The position numbers and the translations under genes are program-made. Below, piece after piece: positions 8,036 to 15,922 of a DNA stretch of 18,678 nucleotides. The stretch comes from CAYNWK01 sp964400875 (GTDB lineage Bacteria > Chloroflexota > Anaerolineae > Anaerolineales > UBA4823): positions 1-18,678 of the forward strand of contig CAYNWK010000081.1 of NCBI GenBank assembly GCA_964400875.1. Direction: 5' to 3'. How positions within the stretch are numbered: position 1 is the first letter of the stretch; each line of letters opens with the position of its first letter. Below the pieces are notes generated by a model, which was given only the letters and a program-made list of their open reading frames with translations, was not told the origin of the DNA and made no database searches.

Positions 8036-9028
8036 ATGGATTCATTGCGTGATCAATTCGAGAACCCTTGGGTAATTGGTATTGGCGGCTTCGTCATTGG
8101 ACTTTTCATCGGCTTGGTAGTGCTGGGTTGGTGGCTTTGGCCTGTCCAATGGACGGACGCCGGGCCCAGCGACCTGCGCGCGGAGTTTCAACAGGTCTAC
8201 CTGCGCATGGCGATCGACTCTTACACCAGAAATCCAAACCAGGAGTTCGCCCAGCAGCGCCTGGACGAGATCGGCTCGGATGCGGATGCACTGCTCGCCG
8301 AGATCTCGCAAAGTCCTGGCAGCCAGGACCCTCAGGCGATCGAGGATTTTATACGCATCGCCGGCGGTGAAGTTCCCGAGGGGGGACCCATAGGAGAAGA
8401 ACCAGCGGCTGAAAGTCCCGGGATCGTACGCACCTTGCTGCCTTATATGTGCCTGATCACCTTCCTGCTGGCCGGCGGCCTGGTGGCGGCTTTCCTGCTG
8501 CGCAACCGCATCGGAACCGGAGCGCCGCGCGTTCCCGGCCCGCGACGGCAGGAGGTTGTGGAGGTCCAACCGCCGACCTACGCCGCAGAAGGGGAAGCGC
8601 CGCCCTTGGCCCAGTTCATGACCACTTACCAGCTGGGCAACGACCTGTACGACGATTCCTTCAGCATTGACTCACAATCCGGTGAATTCCTGGGTGAGTG
8701 CGGAGTGGGCATTTCCGAAACGGTGGGGGTTGGCGATCCGAAGAAAGTGAGCGCCTTCGAAGTCTGGCTTTTCGACAAGAACGACATCCAAACGGTGACC
8801 AAAGTGCTGATGAGCAAGCACGCCTTCGCCGATGAGACGACGCGGCAGAAGCTGGAAGCTAAAGGCGAGCCGGTCTTCGCCGAGTCGGGGAGAGAAATGG
8901 TTCTGGAGACCGCGACATTGAAGCTGATGGCCCGCGTGGTCGATATGTCCTATGGGACTGGAGCGCTGCCCGACGAGAGCTTCTTCGATCGAATGACCCT
9001 GGAACTGGTCGTCTGGGCGAGCGCTTAA
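8036..9028 (+). CDS. Uncharacterised two-TM membrane protein
   Basis: I do not recognise this 330-residue protein. It has a first membrane helix at residues 13-35 (Gly/Ile/Leu/Trp rich) and a non-membrane segment of about 95 residues containing AEFQQVYLRMAIDSY. A second helix lies at about 133-156 and is followed by basic RNR and RR residues, so by the positive-inside rule the C-terminal part is probably cytoplasmic and the middle segment external. The C-terminal domain (about 195-330) is rich in beta-type sequence, for example FEVWLFDKNDIQTV and MTLELVVWASA, with no motif I can name. The start is ATG 8036, preceded by AGGAGTGAGGTG. It stands alone between a structured leader and a strong terminator, facing greA. 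Confidence 0.85.
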   Translation: MDSLRDQFENPWVIGIGGFVIGLFIGLVVLGWWLWPVQWTDAGPSDLRAEFQQVYLRMAIDSYTRNPNQEFAQQRLDEIGSDADALLAEISQSPGSQDPQAIEDFIRIAGGEVPEGGPIGEEPAAESPGIVRTLLPYMCLITFLLAGGLVAAFLLRNRIGTGAPRVPGPRRQEVVEVQPPTYAAEGEAPPLAQFMTTYQLGNDLYDDSFSIDSQSGEFLGECGVGISETVGVGDPKKVSAFEVWLFDKNDIQTVTKVLMSKHAFADETTRQKLEAKGEPVFAESGREMVLETATLKLMARVVDMSYGTGALPDESFFDRMTLELVVWASA

Positions 9029-9047
9029 CCCAACCGGTTTAATCATG

Positions 9048-9075
9048 AACGGGCTGCCAGCTGGCAGCCCGTTTT
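9048..9075 (+). terminator. Intrinsic terminator after the membrane protein gene
   Basis: The arms AACGGGCTGCCAG (9048-9060) and CTGGCAGCCCGTT (9061-9073) are perfectly complementary over 13 bp and run into TTTT (9072-9075). The hairpin will open a small loop at its centre. On the minus strand no T run follows, so it mainly serves the plus-strand gene. It sits between convergent genes. Confidence 0.85.
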
Positions 9076-9131
9076 GATGTTAATCCGCTCACCAATTTTA
9101 AGCACTTGTGGGAGGAATGAGGGTATTTGAG

Positions 9132-9599
9132 CTATTCGATCTTCAAGACCTTCAATTGGATCGGGCCGTTTGGTGTTTGGGCGGTGACTTCCTCACCTTC
9201 CCGGGCACCCATCAAGGCAGCGCCGAAGGGTGATTCGTTGGAAATGCGCCCATCGCGCGGGTTCGCCTCCTGGGCTCCTACCAGCTGGTAGGTCTCGGGC
9301 GGATAATCGGCCTCCTGGATGGTGACGTGTGCACCGAGATCGACCTTGTCTCGCACCCCGGCGGTCTCATCGATGATCGCCGCGTTTTGTAAGATATGTT
9401 CCAGCTCCTGGATGCGTCCTTCCAGAAAGGCTTGCGATTCTTTGGCAGCGATGTAGTCAGCGTTCTCGGACAAGTCGCCCATTTGGATGGCCGAACGAAG
9501 GCGCTTTGCCAATTCATCGCGCTTAGGGCCTTTGAGCTCTTCCAGTTCCGCCTTCATTTTCTTGGCGCCGTCTTCAGTTAAATAGTGCTGCTCGTTCAT
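9132..9599 (-). CDS. greA: Transcription elongation factor GreA
   Basis: GreA enters the secondary channel of RNA polymerase and stimulates cleavage of backtracked RNA. The N-terminal coiled coil (EDGAKKMKAELEELKG onward) carries the acidic tip segment GDLSENADYIAAKESQ. The C-terminal FKBP-like domain has ISNESPFGAALMGAREGEEV. At 155 residues it has the normal family length. The start ATG (9597-9599) has GGAG about eight bases upstream. It is the last minus-strand gene of the run and lies 148 bases downstream of the dNTPase, so it may share that transcript or have its own promoter. The 9600-9747 spacer contains a short palindrome (CTAAT-ACG-ATTAG, 9664-9676) but no convincing terminator. Confidence 0.96.
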   Translation of the reverse strand: MNEQHYLTEDGAKKMKAELEELKGPKRDELAKRLRSAIQMGDLSENADYIAAKESQAFLEGRIQELEHILQNAAIIDETAGVRDKVDLGAHVTIQEADYPPETYQLVGAQEANPRDGRISNESPFGAALMGAREGEEVTAQTPNGPIQLKVLKIE

Positions 9600-9747
9600 G
9601 GTTTCAACTCCGAACCTATAAATACGAAGGTGTTACACAGTTCCCCGGGAAAGTGCGTAAATCCTAATACGATTAGATCTGCCTCAATTTACAAAACAAT
9701 AGGGATATCGAGGCGAACCTCCCCCCTGCATCCCCAAATATCAATTA

Positions 9748-10899
9748 TCAGGGCAAAGTTTGCGGGTCGAACAGGCGGGTGTGTTCCCTGACGGCGAAGC
9801 GGTCGGTCATGCCGGCGATGTAATCGCAGATGGTGCGTTCCAGGCCGCGATTGTCGGTCAAATCCTGCACGTGCTCGGGGAGAATGGCCGGTTCGCTTTC
9901 ATAGGCTTTGAACAAATCGGTGATCACCTGCTCCGCTTTAACCGCCATGCGCACGACCCTGTGATGGCGGTACAAATTGGCGTACAGGAAATCCTTCATC
10001 TGGCGATTGCGCCGGGTCATGTCTTCGCTGTAGCCGATCACGTTGAACGGCAGCCGCTGCAGTTCATCCACGGAACGCACCCCGCTCTCTCGCAGCCGCT
10101 GGCCGGTAGCCTGCACCAGGTCGCTCATTTCAAGACCGATCAGGCGGCGGATCAGACGGTGGCGGGTGAGTTCGTCGACTTTGTCGCCGCGCCATTCGAT
10201 GCTCTCCGCCAGGATCTCCCATAAGGTGATCCCGGAAAGCATCCCGGGGGTGATCATGCCGGAGGTCAGGCCGTCGTCCAGGTCGTGGGCGGTGTACGCC
10301 ATCTCGTCGGCCGCGTTGGCGATCTGCGCTTCCAGGTGGCCGCGCAGATCCGGGTTGTACGCGGAAGCGTCGGCGACATCGTACTCGGACTCGTGTTTGA
10401 CGATGCCCTCGCGAACTTCCCAGGTCAGGTTGAGACCGGGGAAATCAGGATACCGCTCTTCGAGCTTAGTGACGATGCGCAGGGACTGCTTGTTGTGGTC
10501 GAATCCGCCGTAATCCCTCATCAGCCGGTTCAGGGCTACCTCCCCGGAATGCCCGAAAGGCGAGTGACCCAGGTCGTGGGCGAGACAGATGGCCTCGATC
10601 AGGTCTTCGTTGGCGCCCAGGGCGCGGGCGACGGTGCGCCCGATCTGGGCGACTTCCAAAGTGTGGGTCAGGCGGGTGCGGTAGTAATCCCCCTCGTGGA
10701 TGACGAAGACCTGCGTTTTGTATTCCAGGCGCCGGAAGGCGGTGGTATGCAGGATGCGGTCCCGGTCACGCTGGAACGAAGTGCGATATTCCGGCTCGTG
10801 ATCGGGGTACTCGCGGCCTCTGGTGTTTTTGCTGCGCATGCCGTACGGAGCCAGGGCTTGATCTTCTAATTCTTCGAGTTTTTCGCGCGTATATAACAT
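9748..10899 (-). CDS. dgt: dGTPase-like HD-domain deoxynucleoside triphosphohydrolase
   Basis: This family hydrolyses dNTPs to deoxynucleoside and triphosphate, adjusting the nucleotide pool. The metal-binding HD motifs are present: RLTHTLEVAQIGRTVARALG, then LAHDLGHSPFGHSGE, and further on ANAADEMAYTAHDLDDG. The N-terminal RTSFQRDRDRILHTTAFRRL block is typical of deoxyguanosinetriphosphate triphosphohydrolase-like proteins of the shorter bacterial type. The frame opens with TTG at 10926, but the ATG at 10897-10899 (MLYTREKLEELE) fits the family start better, giving 383 residues. Neither start has a strong Shine-Dalgarno. Substrate preference cannot be read from sequence. It is downstream of the isoprenoid kinases and probably separately transcribed (next entry). 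Confidence 0.9.
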   Translation of the reverse strand: MLYTREKLEELEDQALAPYGMRSKNTRGREYPDHEPEYRTSFQRDRDRILHTTAFRRLEYKTQVFVIHEGDYYRTRLTHTLEVAQIGRTVARALGANEDLIEAICLAHDLGHSPFGHSGEVALNRLMRDYGGFDHNKQSLRIVTKLEERYPDFPGLNLTWEVREGIVKHESEYDVADASAYNPDLRGHLEAQIANAADEMAYTAHDLDDGLTSGMITPGMLSGITLWEILAESIEWRGDKVDELTRHRLIRRLIGLEMSDLVQATGQRLRESGVRSVDELQRLPFNVIGYSEDMTRRNRQMKDFLYANLYRHHRVVRMAVKAEQVITDLFKAYESEPAILPEHVQDLTDNRGLERTICDYIAGMTDRFAVREHTRLFDPQTLP

Positions 10900-10963
10900 A
10901 GAGGTTTTCAGGTTTTTTCGCCGCAAGGGCTGAGTTACAGGTTACTCCCAGGTAAGGGGAGAT

Positions 10964-10972
10964 ATTATATCA
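10964..10972 (-). promoter_or_regulatory. Extended -10 promoter of the dNTPase gene
   Basis: Reading the minus strand, TGATATAAT is a perfect TATAAT with the TGn extension. It overlaps the stop codon of the upstream kinase gene. No good -35 is seen, as is usual for extended -10 promoters. Transcription would start near 10957, about 58 bases before the ATG at 10899. Confidence 0.6.
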
Positions 10973-11806
10973 TGCGCCGGGATCGTATAAAAGCGTGCCG
11001 ACCCGCTCACCGGAGAGGGCGCGGCTGAGGTTTTCGGGGTCTTCGCCAGAAAAGATCAGCGCCTCGAGCCGGGGGTCAGCCTGGATCAGTTCGAACATCA
11101 GGCCGACTTTGGCGGCCATGCCCCCGGTAACGTCGGTATCGGCCGAGCCGCCGAGTGCTTTCACCAGTCCGGGCAGATCCGCCGGGGTGATCGCGGTGAT
11201 CAAGTTGGTGCGCTGCGGGAAGTCGGCCCAGATCCCGGGCTCTTTGCCGGCCAGCAGCAGGCGTTCGGGCCTCAGCCGGGGCGCCAGGTAGTAAAAGAGG
11301 TCCTCGGTCGAGAGGATCGTGCCGCCCAGGGTCCGGTCGAAGACCACATCGCCGAATATGACGGGCAGCAAGCCAGCCTGCAGCGCGGCTTCCAAAGCGG
11401 TGGTGTCCCAGACGAGCGCCTTCCCACGGTCTGCCGCTACCTGTGCAGAAGGCGGTAAGGCTATGGCGGGCAGGGCGGCGCCCTCGAGCGCCTGCATCAC
11501 CAGCCGGTTGAGCGCGGCCGCCTCCCGCCAGACCTCGATAAAACCGGCCCACTGCTCTGGCGTACGCGCCCCCTCACGGGTGCCGTAGCGGCTGGCGGGC
11601 ACGTGACCAAAGGACCCCGAGCCATGCCCCAGCAGGATGCGCAGGCCGGGGTCGCGCGCCCTGGCTGCGGCTATCTCCTCGGCCAGGCGCTGCAGCACGG
11701 CCGGTCGGTGGGTGTGCGGCCGGCTTTTGTCGGTGATCAAAGAGCCGCCGAGTTTGAGGAAATACAGGCGCTCGCTCGCCGGTGAAGGAGGTCTGGGAAG
11801 AGACAT
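10970..11806 (-). CDS. Isopentenyl phosphate kinase
   Basis: It phosphorylates isopentenyl monophosphate to isopentenyl diphosphate, the last step of the alternative mevalonate pathway known from archaea and some Chloroflexota. It belongs to the amino-acid kinase superfamily: FLKLGGSLITDK at residues 16-27 and GHGSGSFGH at 60-68. The His ending GSFGH is the residue that sets this kinase apart from its relatives. VTGGMAAKVGLM and SGEDPENLSRAL follow near the C-terminus. The frame can be extended to 11854, but that would overlap the mevalonate kinase, and the conserved sequence begins just after the ATG at 11804-11806, so I use 278 residues. It lies seven bases after the mevalonate kinase stop, which implies one transcript. 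Confidence 0.9.
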   Translation of the reverse strand: MSLPRPPSPASERLYFLKLGGSLITDKSRPHTHRPAVLQRLAEEIAAARARDPGLRILLGHGSGSFGHVPASRYGTREGARTPEQWAGFIEVWREAAALNRLVMQALEGAALPAIALPPSAQVAADRGKALVWDTTALEAALQAGLLPVIFGDVVFDRTLGGTILSTEDLFYYLAPRLRPERLLLAGKEPGIWADFPQRTNLITAITPADLPGLVKALGGSADTDVTGGMAAKVGLMFELIQADPRLEALIFSGEDPENLSRALSGERVGTLLYDPGA

Positions 11807-11813
11807 ACGCGGG

Positions 11814-12633
11814 TCAGCGGTCGTTTTTACTGCCAACCAGGGTGCTGAACGCATGGGCTGCCCCGGCCTGCGTCAAGGCCTCTGCCACCGGTTGGGCCTG
11901 CCCTTCGCCGACCAGGGCGATCAGGTTCCCGCCGCGGCCGCCGCCGGAAAGCTTGGCGCCCAGGGCGCCGGCCTGGCGCGCGGCCTCGACCAACCGGTCC
12001 AGGATAGGGGAGGAGACGCCCATCTCGCGCAGCAGCGCGTGGTTTTGATCCATCAATGGACCGAGCGCATCCGGTTCCCCGCCCTCGATGGCGGCTCGAG
12101 CCGCCTGCACGATCCCGCCGACAGCGTCGAAGAGCGAGGCGTAGCGCTGCGGATCGGCGCTTCTGGCCCGGCGCACGTGCGCGACTGTCTCCCCGGTTGG
12201 GGAAGAAATCCCGGAATCGGCGATGACCAGACGGAAAGGCTGCCGGATGTGGAAGGTCTCGATGGGTTCGCCGCGCACGAAATACACCGGTCTGGCGTAG
12301 GTGATCACCGTGTTGTCGATCCCGGAGGGCGTCCCGTGATGGATTTTCTCGACTTCATAGGCCANNNNNNNNNNNNNNNNNNNNNNNNNNNNNNNNNNNN
12401 NNNNNNNNNNNNNNNNNNNNNNNNNNNNNNNNNNNNNNNNNNNNNNNNNNNNNNNNNNNNNNNNCGGGGGCCTCGATGTGCACCGTTCCGGGGACGCCGG
12501 GCGGGTTCGCCTTGACGATCGCTCTGGCCCGTACCTGGCTGACCGGCACGGCGATGGCAGGGTAACCGTACACCACGGCGTGTTCTCCGAACAGGATGAC
12601 CTTACCGGGCGCAGTTGCGGAGATCGCAGGCAT
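11814..12633 (-). CDS. Mevalonate kinase, middle lost in a scaffold gap
   Basis: A GHMP-family kinase that phosphorylates mevalonate early in isoprenoid synthesis. The N-terminal piece (12465-12633) has TAPGKVILFGEHAVVYGYPA, the classic first GHMP motif. The C-terminal piece (11814-12364) begins with YEVEKIHHGTPSGIDNTV, specific to mevalonate kinases, and has the last GHMP motif GAKLSGGGRGGN. The glycine-rich ATP loop (usually G-L-G-S-S-A) is absent because it falls in the N run. The two pieces are not in the same frame across 100 bases, so the true gap has a different length; by family length roughly 100 residues are missing. The start ATG 12631-12633 has AGAAGGG upstream and follows the UbiA-type gene by 11 bases. 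Confidence 0.9.
12365..12464. other. Scaffold gap of 100 Ns inside mevalonate kinase
   Basis: Exactly 100 Ns, no duplicated flanks. The frame mismatch and the missing ATP-loop region show that the real distance is not 100. Confidence 0.95.
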
Positions 12634-12644
12634 ATCGACCCTTC

Positions 12645-13535
12645 TTATATTGATTTATGCAGGTAGAAGATCAGCAGGATCGTCAATCCCCACAGCACGA
12701 CTGTAATCTGCAGAGGGCGGTCGGTGAACAAGACCTCTTCCGGAGCGCCGCCGCTCTGCGCCATGTGCACCAGGTACAGGTAGCGGAAGATGCCGTAAAA
12801 AGCGAACGGGATGGTCAGCATCATGCTGTGGTTTTCAGGCAGGTTCGGAGCGGAGAAGGTGTATAGGCTGTAGGCGACGATGGTGGTGGCCGAGACGATG
12901 GTGATGAACTGGTCGAGCAAGGGCAGCGTGTAGCCTTTCAATACCCGGCGGTGCGAGTCGGCGTTCTCCGCCAGCAAGGTCAGCTCGGCGCGCCGTTTAC
13001 CGAAGCCGATGTAGAGCGCCAGGAGCGTGGTCACCACGTACAGCCAGGGTGAGAAGCGCTCCACGTCGATCAGGGTCACCCCGGCGACGACCCGCAGAAC
13101 GTAGAAGCTCGCCAGGACGAACACGTCGATCAAGGGGATGTGCTTCAGCCGGCTGGAATACAGCAAGTTGAGCCCGAAGTAAGTCAGCCCGACCAGGGCA
13201 AACGCCGGGGATAGCAGATAGGATAAAGGGAAAACGATAAGGGGGATCAGGATGGCGGCGGTCCTGGCGACCGGCAGAGGCAGCTGGTTGGAGGCGATGG
13301 GGCGGTTGCGTTTCTTGGGATGCTGCCGGTCCGCCTCTACGTCGACAATGTCATTGATGATGTAAACGGTGCTGGCCAGCAAGCTGAACAAAAAAAACCC
13401 CGCCAGCGTGTCCAGCAGCGCCGGTACGTTGTTTAATTTTTGGTCGAAGACCAGCGCCGTGAACAGCAGCCCGTTTTTGATCCACTGCTGAGGGCGCATG
13501 GTTTTGATCAACGCTGCCGTGGTCCGCCAAAACAT
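12645..13535 (-). CDS. UbiA-family polyprenyl-phosphate transferase (decaprenyl-phosphate phosphoribosyltransferase-like)
   Basis: This is an integral membrane prenyl-substrate transferase with about eight or nine hydrophobic helices. MRPQQWIKNGLLFTALVFDQ near the N-terminus, NDIVDVEADRQHPKKRNRPI (the Mg-binding N/D-x3-D-x3-D motif) and the later IDVFVLASFYVLRVVAGV segment match the branch that moves phosphoribose from PRPP onto decaprenyl phosphate. In mycobacteria that enzyme feeds arabinan synthesis; here the acceptor and product are unknown. I choose ATG 13533-13535 (MFWRTTAALIKTMRPQQW), giving 296 residues. Upstream in-frame codons to 13598 would overlap the divergent gene and carry no family sequence. 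It heads the minus-strand cluster with the two mevalonate-pathway kinases. Confidence 0.82.
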   Translation of the reverse strand: MFWRTTAALIKTMRPQQWIKNGLLFTALVFDQKLNNVPALLDTLAGFFLFSLLASTVYIINDIVDVEADRQHPKKRNRPIASNQLPLPVARTAAILIPLIVFPLSYLLSPAFALVGLTYFGLNLLYSSRLKHIPLIDVFVLASFYVLRVVAGVTLIDVERFSPWLYVVTTLLALYIGFGKRRAELTLLAENADSHRRVLKGYTLPLLDQFITIVSATTIVAYSLYTFSAPNLPENHSMMLTIPFAFYGIFRYLYLVHMAQSGGAPEEVLFTDRPLQITVVLWGLTILLIFYLHKSI

Positions 13536-13541
13536 GGCTGA

Positions 13542-13547
13542 ATTATA
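13542..13547 (-). promoter_or_regulatory. -10 box of the UbiA-type gene, leaderless arrangement
   Basis: On the minus strand a perfect TATAAT ends six bases before the ATG at 13535, which places the expected transcription start at or next to the ATG. No Shine-Dalgarno is possible in that case. No good -35 is seen. Confidence 0.5.
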
Positions 13548-13577
13548 CAAGAAAACCCCAATTGGCATAGGCTGACG

Positions 13578-13583
13578 TATAAT
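13578..13583 (+). promoter_or_regulatory. -10 box of the PfkB-type kinase gene, leaderless arrangement
   Basis: A perfect TATAAT ends seven bases before the ATG at 13591, so the mRNA would begin at about the start codon. The GGGG directly before the ATG is too close to act as a ribosome binding site. The -35 region is poor. Confidence 0.5.
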
Positions 13584-13590
13584 CACGGGG

Positions 13591-14622
13591 ATGGACACAG
13601 CAGCTGAGGAGCTATCCCCCCGCTACATCTTCGCCGGGCGGTTGACCCGCGACTACATCCTCCAGCCGGACGGCCAGGCTCGCCTGGACGTGCCCGGGGG
13701 CAACGTCGTGTACGCCGCCGCCGGGCTGGCCGTGTGGGAACCGCAGCCGCCGCCCGGGTTGGTGGCGCGCGTCGGCGAGGATTATCCCCAGCGCTGGTTA
13801 GACGAGTTCAGCAGCCGCGGCTTCGACACCCGAGGCGTGCACGTGCTGCCGGAAGCGGTGGACCTGCGCGAATTTATCGCCTACGCCGACCGCACAACGC
13901 GGGTCAATGAGGACCCGGTGGCGCATTTTGCCCGGTTGGGCCTGCCGTTCCCGAAGGTGTTGTTAGGCTACCAAAATAAAAACGAGTCGCCGGACAGCCG
14001 CAACCGGCTTACGCCCGTTTCCTTGCGCCAGGGTGACCTGATCCCCGATTACCTGGACGCCACGGCGGCCCATATTTGCCCGCTGGACTACCTGACGCAC
14101 AGCTTGATGCCCGCCGTGCTGCGCCAGTCCGGGTTTACCACCGTCACCCTGGATCCTTCCCACGGGTATATGAACCCGACCTTCCGGGAGGACCTGGCTG
14201 CGCTGGTCACCGGCCTGACGGCCTTTTTGCCCTCCGAAGAAGAGCTGCGCACGCTCTACCAGGGCAGCTCGTCCGACGTCTGGGAGATGGCGGAAGCGAT
14301 CGCCGCCTATGGCTGCGAGATGGTGGTGGTCAAACGCGGCGTGGGCGGCGTGCTGCTGTACGACGCCAACGGCAAGGCGCGTTACGAGGCGCCGCCCTAC
14401 CCCTCGCGAGTCGTGGACGTGACCGGCGTAGGCGACGCTTTTTGCGGCGGCTTCCTGGCCGGCTACCGGCGGACGTTCGAACCGGTCGAAGCCGCCCTGT
14501 ACGGGAACATCTCCGCTTCCCTGGCCATCGAAGGCCGGGGACCTTATTATCCGCTAGACGCCATGCCCGGGTTGGCACAGGCGCGCCTGGAAGCCCTGCG
14601 CCCCTCGGTGCGCAAGCTCTGA
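13591..14622 (+). CDS. PfkB-family (ribokinase-like) carbohydrate kinase
   Basis: ATP-dependent kinase of the ribokinase fold. VPGGNVVYAAAGLA (about residues 34-47) corresponds to the first PfkB signature. DVTGVGDAFCGGFLAGY (about 279-295) is the second, with the anion-hole GVGD and catalytic Asp. The central part, LTPVSLRQGDLIPDYL and THSLMPAVLRQSG, shows no feature that fixes the sugar or nucleoside, so the substrate is unknown. Length (343 aa) is slightly above average. The ATG at 13591 is divergent from the UbiA-type gene with only 55 bases between the two start codons. The M20 peptidase follows after 64 bases on the same strand. Confidence 0.88.
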   Translation: MDTAAEELSPRYIFAGRLTRDYILQPDGQARLDVPGGNVVYAAAGLAVWEPQPPPGLVARVGEDYPQRWLDEFSSRGFDTRGVHVLPEAVDLREFIAYADRTTRVNEDPVAHFARLGLPFPKVLLGYQNKNESPDSRNRLTPVSLRQGDLIPDYLDATAAHICPLDYLTHSLMPAVLRQSGFTTVTLDPSHGYMNPTFREDLAALVTGLTAFLPSEEELRTLYQGSSSDVWEMAEAIAAYGCEMVVVKRGVGGVLLYDANGKARYEAPPYPSRVVDVTGVGDAFCGGFLAGYRRTFEPVEAALYGNISASLAIEGRGPYYPLDAMPGLAQARLEALRPSVRKL

Positions 14623-14686
14623 TAGGACTGCCCCCGTACTCCGGCGAACTGCTCAGCCGCTATCTGATTGGAATGGATAAATCAAG

Positions 14687-15802
14687 TTGAAGATCACCGC
14701 TCAATCCTCACTGGTCAACCGGGTGTTAGAACTGGCGATCGCCATCCAGCAAATCCCGGCGCCCACTTTTGAAGAAGGGCCGCGCATGGCGTACCTGCGC
14801 CAGCGCTTCCTCGAACTGGAGCTGGTCGATGTCGAGAGCGACGCGCTCGGCAACCTGTTCGCCCGGCTGCCGGGAGGGGACGACAAGCCGCCCCTGGTGG
14901 TCAGCGCGCATCTGGACACCGTCTTCCCCGCCGCGACCGAGCTGGAACTCGTCCGCACGGAGGATATGCTCTGCGGACCCGGGATCGGGGATAACTCTTT
15001 GGGCCTGGCAGGCCTGTTCGGCCTGGTCTGGGGGCTGCGGGAACAGGGGATCCGGCTGCCGGGCGACCTGTGGCTGGCCGCCAACGTGGGCGAGGAAGGG
15101 CTGGGCGATCTGCGCGGCATGCGCGCCGTGGTGGACCGCTTCGGCGGCGACGCGCTGGCTTATATCGTGCTGGAAGGCATGGCGCTGGGGCAGGTCTACC
15201 ATCGCGGGCTGGGCGTGCGCCGCTTCCGCATCACGGTCCGGACCCGGGGCGGGCATTCCTGGGTCGATTACGGCCAGCCTTCGGCCATCCACGTCTTGGC
15301 CGGGATCATCACCCGCCTTGGAAACATCGATCTGCCGGAAGAACCCCGCACCACCCTGAACGTGGGCGTGATCGCCGGCGGAACCTCGGTCAACACCATC
15401 GCCTCCCAGGCCAGCCTGGAATTGGACCTGCGCTCCACCAGCCAGCGCGCCCTGGACGACCTGGCAAGCCGGGTCGCAGGCGTGCTGCGCGCCGCCGAGG
15501 GGAAAGAGGTCCAGATCGATCGAGAGCAGATCGGCGACCGCCCCTTTGGCGAGCTGCCCGCCCAGCACCCACTGGTCCGGCTGGCCGAGGAATGCCTGGA
15601 AGCGGCCGGCCTCCAGGCCCGCTTGAACGTGGGCTCTACCGACGCCAACATCCCGCTCAGCCGCGGCCTGCCGGCGGTCTGCCTGGGGGTCAGCACCGGG
15701 GGCGGGGCGCACACCCTGAACGAGTACGTCAACATCCCGCCCATCGCCCAGGGCCTGGCCCAACTGCTCGAACTCATCCCCCGCATCTATAACAGGTTAT
15801 AA
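14687..15802 (+). CDS. M20-family metallopeptidase (tripeptidase-like)
   Basis: Zinc-dependent exopeptidase or amidohydrolase of the M20/M28 fold. The metal ligands are visible: His in VVSAHLDTVFPA, the bridging Asp in GPGIGDNSLGLAG, the catalytic Glu pair in ANVGEEGLGDLRG, and the late His in GGGAHTLNEYV. The dimerisation domain contains RTRGGHSWVDYGQPSA. The sequence most resembles PepT/tripeptide-type members, but carboxypeptidase-like or acylamino-acid activities cannot be excluded. The start is TTG 14687 with a weak purine stretch GGAATGGA upstream; no ATG in frame fits better. At 371 residues it has a normal length. It probably shares a transcript with the sugar kinase. Confidence 0.85.
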   Translation: MKITAQSSLVNRVLELAIAIQQIPAPTFEEGPRMAYLRQRFLELELVDVESDALGNLFARLPGGDDKPPLVVSAHLDTVFPAATELELVRTEDMLCGPGIGDNSLGLAGLFGLVWGLREQGIRLPGDLWLAANVGEEGLGDLRGMRAVVDRFGGDALAYIVLEGMALGQVYHRGLGVRRFRITVRTRGGHSWVDYGQPSAIHVLAGIITRLGNIDLPEEPRTTLNVGVIAGGTSVNTIASQASLELDLRSTSQRALDDLASRVAGVLRAAEGKEVQIDREQIGDRPFGELPAQHPLVRLAEECLEAAGLQARLNVGSTDANIPLSRGLPAVCLGVSTGGGAHTLNEYVNIPPIAQGLAQLLELIPRIYNRL

Positions 15803-15812
15803 ACCCCAGGCT

Positions 15813-15846
15813 TATTCGTTCCGCGGAACGAATAGAAACGAATAGA
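15813..15846. repeat. Perfect 22-bp palindrome plus tandem 10-bp repeat
   Basis: The arms TATTCGTTCCG (15813-15823) and CGGAACGAATA (15824-15834) are exact reverse complements. AACGAATAGA then occurs twice in tandem (15827-15836, 15837-15846), the first copy being part of the right arm. It begins 11 bases after the M20 stop codon. It could be a hairpin that protects or ends the transcript, though no T run follows, or a binding site. Confidence 0.7.
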
Positions 15847-15871
15847 GGGAAATTTTACATAATATCGCAGA

Positions 15872-15904
15872 GGGTGAAAAGGGTAAAAGGGATAGGGGAT
15901 AGGG
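15872..15904 (+). other. G-run tract fitting the G-quadruplex pattern
   Basis: Five runs of three or four G (15872-15874, 15881-15883, 15889-15891, 15895-15898, 15902-15904) are separated by 3-6 purine- and T-containing bases. This meets the usual G3N1-7 rule. It is non-coding and lies between two convergent genes. Confidence 0.5.
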
Positions 15905-15922
15905 ATTCAGCGGATTGGCGAA

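Noticed and set aside
11637..12515. Long plus-strand open frame opposite the isoprenoid kinases
   Set aside because: It runs through an N gap and is antisense to two well-supported kinases; the translation is low in information and has no family motif.
14726..15763. Long minus-strand open frame opposite the M20 peptidase gene
   Set aside because: It is a shadow of a GC-rich gene. The plus strand carries all the metal-ligand motifs and the minus translation has no family features.
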